From a bacterium (GTDB lineage Bacteria; Patescibacteriota; WWE3; 2-01-FULL-39-13; JAQBTZ01): 14,838 bases of DNA. Position numbers and translations under genes: made by a program. Below, one piece after another: positions 13,791-14,838 of the stretch. Every line of letters starts with the position of its first letter. Within the stretch, counting starts at the first letter, position 1. Location of the stretch: the NCBI GenBank assembly GCA_027624675.1, contig JAQBTZ010000006.1, positions 1-14,838 on the forward strand. Direction: 5' to 3'. The notes below the pieces were generated by a model that saw only the letters and a program-made list of their open reading frames with translations, was not told where the DNA came from and did not search any database.

Positions 13791-14054
13791 CTATTTAATA
13801 TACGAAGAAACCCACTTAGAAAAATCTTCTTTTCCAAGACCTCCAATTTTTCTATCAAGTTCAACTCCATTATCATCTTCAATTACAAAAGTTGGAATAC
13901 TCATAACATTAGCCTTTCCAGCTCTTTCCTGATCTTCATCAACATTTACCTCTTCCAAAGTTACACCGTTAAGTTCTTTAACAACTTCTTCAACTATAGG
14001 CTTCATCATCTGACAAGGTCCACACCAATCTGCATAATAATCAACTAATTTCAT
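13791..14054 (-). CDS. Thioredoxin, short form
   Basis: The 87-residue thioredoxin has the active site WCGPC (10-14) and cis-proline in SIPTF (Pro54). Most thioredoxins have about 105-110 residues; this one begins almost at the strand before the active site (MKLVDYYADWCGPC), so the usual first strand and helix are missing. An in-frame upstream extension is unlikely because the ATG is preceded by a strong GGAG (14063-14060) at 5-base spacing. It probably reduces protein disulfides in the cytoplasm. It is first in a unit with GAPDH, whose catalytic cysteine is redox-sensitive in many organisms, so the pairing may be functional; that is inference. The stop is TAG. Confidence 0.93.
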   Translation of the reverse strand: MKLVDYYADWCGPCQMMKPIVEEVVKELNGVTLEEVNVDEDQERAGKANVMSIPTFVIEDDNGVELDRKIGGLGKEDFSKWVSSYIK

Positions 14055-14097
14055 ATAATCTCCAAAAATTTACTAATTACTTTCTAATCAATAGATT

Positions 14098-14126
14098 ATC
14101 ATATACATTAACTTAAGCACAACCAA
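14098..14126 (-). promoter_or_regulatory. Promoter of the thioredoxin-GAPDH unit
   Basis: TTGGTT (14126-14121), 17 bp, TATGAT (14103-14098) on the minus strand predicts a start near 14091 and a leader of about 37 bases. This leader ends in a good Shine-Dalgarno (GGAG, 14063-14060), in contrast to the leaderless-type starts of other first genes. Confidence 0.5.
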
Positions 14127-14154
14127 GTTCGAAAGTTTCAAATAAATTTTAGAG

Positions 14155-14160
14155 TATAAG
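14155..14160 (+). promoter_or_regulatory. -10-like element of the uvrD/pcrA gene (leaderless spacing)
   Basis: TATAAG lies exactly 7 bases (14161-14167) before the ATG at 14168. No convincing -35 or Shine-Dalgarno is visible. Confidence 0.4.
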
Positions 14161-14167
14161 AATAATT

Positions 14168-14838
14168 ATGGAAAAAGAGCAAAACATATTACAACTACTA
14201 AATGAAGATCAACAAAATGCCGTTGCATATAATGAGGGTCCAACACTAATAACAGCTGGACCTGGTTCTGGAAAAACACGGGTATTAACACATAAAATTG
14301 CATACCTAATCGAAGAAAAAAAGGTGGATCCACTTAAAATTTTAGCAGTCACCTTTACAAATAAAGCCTCTGGTGAGATGAAAGAAAGAATTTTCAAACT
14401 TGTTAAAAATAAACAGATTCCAGCATTTATGGGTACATTCCATTCAATTTCCTCAAGAATTTTAAGAAAAGAGGGATACAACGAGGGTATAGGTCAAAAT
14501 TATGTAATCTACGATTCATCAGATTCAAGGGCACTAGTCAAAACTGTTATGGCAGAGTTTCAGATGGATGTAAAAAAAACTAACCCAAACGCAGTATCTT
14601 CGGCAATCTCATCTGCTAAAAATGAACTAATTACAGCCAACGAATACAAAAACTTTGCTCATGGATTTTTTAGGCAAAATGTTTCTAAAATTTATACTGT
14701 TTATCAACGAAAGTTATCAGAGGCTAACGCACTAGATTTTGATGATTTATTAATGAAACTGGTACAACTATTTCGAAACAACCCAGAAGTTTTAAAAAAA
14801 TATCAAGAAAACTTTGAGCATATATTAGTAGACGAATA
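14168..14838 (+). CDS. UvrD/PcrA-type superfamily 1 DNA helicase, N-terminal part (cut by window edge)
   Basis: 223 codons and two bases are visible, with no stop before the edge. UvrD/PcrA helicases unwind DNA 3'-5' in nucleotide excision repair, mismatch repair and replication-conflict removal. The Q-motif LNEDQQNAV (11-19), Walker A AGPGSGKT (30-37), motif Ia VTFTNKASGEM (61-71) and motif Ib GTFHSI (89-94) are in order, followed by the 1B subdomain and a conserved-looking ALDFDDLL. The last visible residues, ILVDE, are the first part of motif II (DExx). The ATG at 14168 gives the usual family start. No Shine-Dalgarno is present; a -10-like hexamer lies 7 bases upstream. PcrA, UvrD and Rep cannot be separated without the C-terminal half. 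Confidence 0.95.
   Translation, partial: MEKEQNILQLLNEDQQNAVAYNEGPTLITAGPGSGKTRVLTHKIAYLIEEKKVDPLKILAVTFTNKASGEMKERIFKLVKNKQIPAFMGTFHSISSRILRKEGYNEGIGQNYVIYDSSDSRALVKTVMAEFQMDVKKTNPNAVSSAISSAKNELITANEYKNFAHGFFRQNVSKIYTVYQRKLSEANALDFDDLLMKLVQLFRNNPEVLKKYQENFEHILVDE

Noticed and set aside
14209..14481. Minus-strand frame opposite the helicase start
   Set aside because: It is antisense to clear UvrD/PcrA motifs and has no promoter or Shine-Dalgarno.
1..14838. Alternative genetic code (UGA = Gly, or recoded UAG)
   Set aside because: TGA ends the PilN-like, PilO-like, 62-aa and LCP genes, and TAG ends the dockerin-like, TIM and thioredoxin genes at family-expected ends.

Overview
The window reads as AT-rich (roughly one third G+C by eye), gene-dense chromosome from a small-genome bacterium of the Candidate Phyla Radiation (Patescibacteria). 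The evidence is compact housekeeping proteins (short HolA, short thioredoxin, 222-residue TIM), a PilN/PilO-type pilus block, a sortase, an LCP protein and MurJ (a Gram-positive-like envelope), a cohesin/dockerin-like surface protein, and many overlapping genes. A placement near Katanobacteria, Dojkabacteria or Microgenomates is plausible but cannot be fixed from this sequence. TGA, TAA and TAG are all used as ordinary stops, so the code is standard (table 11), not the UGA=Gly code of Gracilibacteria/SR1.

Layout. 1-103 (-): the first 34 codons of a probable FtsK. 206-1078 (+): an EamA-type transporter broken by one in-frame TAG. 1120-1789 (-): three small genes of unknown function, the first (47 aa) short and easily missed. 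1862-2641 (+): a secreted or anchored cohesin/dockerin-like protein, ending flush against lepA. 2642-6028 (-): murJ-lepA. 6177-6437 (+): rpsT. 6478-8055 (+): four genes, PilN-like, PilO-like and two small membrane proteins, linked by three ATGA overlaps. 8059-12638 (-): a six-gene string in transcription order ferredoxin, shortened AOR-like protein, triose-phosphate isomerase, LCP protein, DNA polymerase III delta, sortase. 12697-14054 (-): thioredoxin then GAPDH. 14168-14838 (+): the start of a UvrD/PcrA helicase, cut at the DExx box by the window edge. There is no tRNA, rRNA, CRISPR array, IS element or phage gene, and no gene-free stretch longer than about 225 bases.

How it fits together. 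GAPDH, TIM, ferredoxin and the AOR-like protein form a neighbourhood around triose-phosphate metabolism and iron-sulfur redox chemistry. MurJ, LCP, sortase, the dockerin-like protein and the pilus genes serve the cell envelope. LepA, S20, HolA, FtsK and UvrD are information-processing genes.

Most notable: (i) four first-in-transcript genes have a -10-like hexamer exactly 7 nt before ATG, which predicts leaderless mRNAs, while genes inside operons use Shine-Dalgarno sites or stop/start overlaps; (ii) a 287-aa AOR-like protein keeps the N-domain and the CxxCxxxC motif but lacks the C-terminal domain and has lost expected cofactor residues, paired with its own ferredoxin; (iii) two perfect odd palindromes centred on T lie in promoter or leader regions (1832-1846 and 6133-6151); (iv) a single nonsense codon splits the EamA transporter.
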